This document shows positions 62,401-64,000 of a stretch of 64,000 nt of DNA, piece after piece. A program made the translations under genes and the position numbers. The notes below the pieces were generated by a model. It made no database searches, was not told where the DNA came from, and worked only from the letters and a program-made list of their open reading frames with translations. Source of the DNA: Cucumis sativus (lineage: Eukaryota; Streptophyta; Magnoliopsida; Cucurbitales; Cucurbitaceae); NCBI RefSeq assembly GCF_000004075.3, contig NC_026655.2, forward strand, positions 4,030,001 through 4,094,000. Direction: 5' to 3'. The stretch's first letter is position 1. Each line of letters starts with the position of its first letter.

Positions 62401-64000
62401 ATCAGCATAAACCTTGGAAGGATGAGGTTACAAGGAACTTGTATTGCAATGACTATAGAATAGAACTGATAGATTTTTATTTACTTCATAGTTGGCATCT
62501 CGCATCTGTGGACTGGCCTTTTGGAAACCACATATTAAAATTACCGAGTTTAAGGATAATAATGGTTTTACATTTCTTAGAGCCATTTAGCTTACCATGT
62601 AATTCTCATTGATTCTCTATGCTCATTTCAAATGTCTCAGGATTGGATTGTGCAGTACGATCCTCCAGATGAACCGAAGGTGCCTCTTGCTCCTTAATTA
62701 TGTTCACGTCGCATTTAGTATCCTTGTAATTCCTGTATTATATTTTTTAAAATAGGTTATTCCTGTACTAATTGAGTTTAATGTTGTATGAAATCATTGA
62801 GTTTAGGAATACATTCACAGAGTTGGTCGAACAGCTCGAGGGGAAGGTAGCAAAGGAAATGCCCTACTTTTCCTGATTCCTGAAGAGATTCAGTTTCTTC
62901 GCTATCTGAAGGTCCGGTATTCTCCCTAATATTTATGTTGAATTGTAAGCACTGTGAGATTCAAATTAACTTCTTCACAGAGGTCAAGTAGTATTAGAGA
63001 AAAAGCATAAACAAACGAAGCTCAGAAGTCCATACAGTTTTGCTAATTTCACGTTTCTCTTAACTAAACCTAACTGTATATAGGAGCTTGTTTGATAGGA
63101 GGGATTAGCATACATAGTTTCATAGTGTTCTACCGTCTTATTAATAGTTTGATGATTCGTGTTCTATTGGCAGGCAGCAAAAGTTCCAGTCAAAGAGTAT
63201 GAGTTTAGCGATAAGAAACTGGCCAACGTGCAATCTCATCTGGTGATTCCCTTGTCATCTCGAGCACAGGCATACATTATGAAATATTTATTACTAATCC
63301 ATTGATTCTAACTCTGGACTCTTTTGAATGATGCCAGGAGAAACTAGTTGGGAGCAATTATTATTTGAACAAGTCAGCTAAGGATGCTTATAGATCCTAT
63401 ATATTAGCTTACAATTCACACTCAATGAAAGATATTTTCAATGTCCACCGCCTTGATCTGCAGGTACTAACTAATTTTTTCTCATCTATGCATATAAAGA
63501 TAATTCGCTTATGCTATGTCATTTTCTACCTAAATCTTAGCAAACTAAAATAGTTCGATAGACAAGCCTTTGTTCACACGGAAATGAGTGCATGTTTGAG
63601 ATTGATTTTAAAACTGTTAAAATCACTTTTATCATGTTCAAAGTCACTCCATAACACAACTTGAATGCCTTGAAATTAATCTTATATTTAAGTGTGTTTT
63701 GAATCATTAGAAATGTGTTTCGTACTAATTTTAACCATTTTAGAATCACTCTTAAACATGTTCTGAACGTATTATATTACATCTTGAAGTTTTCTTTGCT
63801 AGAACTCGTGTATCTGGAGGAAGGTTATTATATATATTCTATCACTTCTCACTTTATAAATAAATGTGCACATACAGGGTATTGCTGCTTCATTCTGCTT
63901 TTCCAACCCTCCGAAGGTGAACCTTAACATTGACAGCAGTGCCTCAAAATTCAGGAAGAAAACGCGTAAAGTAGAAGGCGTCAACAACAGATTCAGTAAG
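59424..64000 (+). CDS. RH51: DEAD-box ATP-dependent RNA helicase, HAS1/RH51-type (3' end outside window)
   Basis: Nucleolar helicase of the Has1 group, required for pre-rRNA processing. Twelve exons seen: 59424-59876, 60170-60355, 60511-60696, 61071-61154, 61392-61433, 61564-61635, 61720-62019, 62641-62679, 62807-62911, 63174-63242, 63338-63463 and 63878-64000; 595 residues so far, all exons in phase 0. Residues 1-130 are acidic and Lys-rich with no fixed fold. Then come the Q motif (Gln153), AARTGSGKT (169-177), PTREL (206-210), [12 protein letters not shown] (280-283), SAT (311-313), [22 protein letters not shown] and HRVGRTAR (458-465). [20 protein letters not shown] is the Has1 C-terminal signature. 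The start is the ATG in GCCATGG; the frame is open upstream but without an ATG. The window ends inside the basic C-terminal tail. Paralogue assignment (RH51 versus RH27) is uncertain. Confidence 0.94.
62057..62234 (+). repeat. Possible LTR-like fragment in helicase intron 7
   Basis: Inside the longest helicase intron a segment starts TGTTAGAAATAG, has a TATA-like CCTATAAATA and a possible polyadenylation area (AACAATAAGAAATAT), and ends TTTCCACA. This TG...CA layout resembles a short Copia-type solo LTR, but no target duplication is seen, so it is weak. Confidence 0.25.

Noticed and set aside
62307-62612. Plus-strand open frame of 101 codons
   Set aside because: It falls inside helicase intron 7, between two well-supported exons with good splice sites, and shows no protein similarity.
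1-64000. CRISPR arrays, bacterial operons, plasmid or organelle DNA
   Set aside because: No regularly spaced repeats or prokaryotic gene organisation. All genes have plant nuclear intron-exon structure.

Overview
The window is nuclear DNA of a flowering plant. The genes carry many short exons with GT/AG introns, the intergenic DNA is very A/T-rich, and every recognisable protein is plant-like (a chloroplast CAS protein, a MIZU-KUSSEI-type protein, an ALA flippase, a plant tetraspanin). A small inverted-repeat element with TCTATC/GATAGA cores occurs three times and looks like a repeat I associate with cucurbit genomes. Cucurbitaceae is therefore my best guess for the family, but it is an inference.

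Layout. 1-5.4 kb: gene-free A/T-rich DNA with two probable MITEs. 5.4-11 kb: a direct tandem duplication of about 2.3 kb units, each carrying a small four-helix membrane protein gene; the first copy is intact and the second is broken by a stop and a frameshift. 11-22.1 kb: a gene-dense block with NHP2 (box H/ACA snoRNP), a lipid-anchored STK16-type protein kinase, a tRNA-Val(AAC), a tetraspanin, and the thylakoid calcium-sensing protein CAS on the minus strand. 22.6-49.05 kb: a large tandem segmental duplication. Each unit carries one complete 11-exon P4-ATPase (ALA-type phospholipid flippase, 1196 codons before the stop) on the minus strand, followed at higher coordinates by several kb of non-coding DNA that is also duplicated. 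50.8-54.3 kb: a housekeeping-type promoter signature followed by DNA with splice-like signals but no recognisable protein. 54.6-55.4 kb: a single-exon MIZ1/DUF617 protein. 55.4-59.1 kb: gene-free. 59.4 kb to the end: an HAS1/RH51-type DEAD-box RNA helicase, cut by the window edge.

NHP2 and the HAS1-type helicase both act in ribosome biogenesis, and both have promoters with several TGGGCC/TGGGCT (site II) motifs and a telo box (AAACCCTAG) just before the start codon. This is the clearest co-regulation signal here. The two ALA genes are intact and nearly identical in coding sequence, so they are probably a functional duplicate pair. Their similarity is patchy: introns and 3' exons are much more alike than the duplicated flanks, which suggests gene conversion.

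Exon boundaries were worked out by hand from splice signals, reading frame and family conservation. Exon phases close correctly for all multi-exon genes listed as CDS. No prokaryotic feature, CRISPR array or complete autonomous transposon was found.
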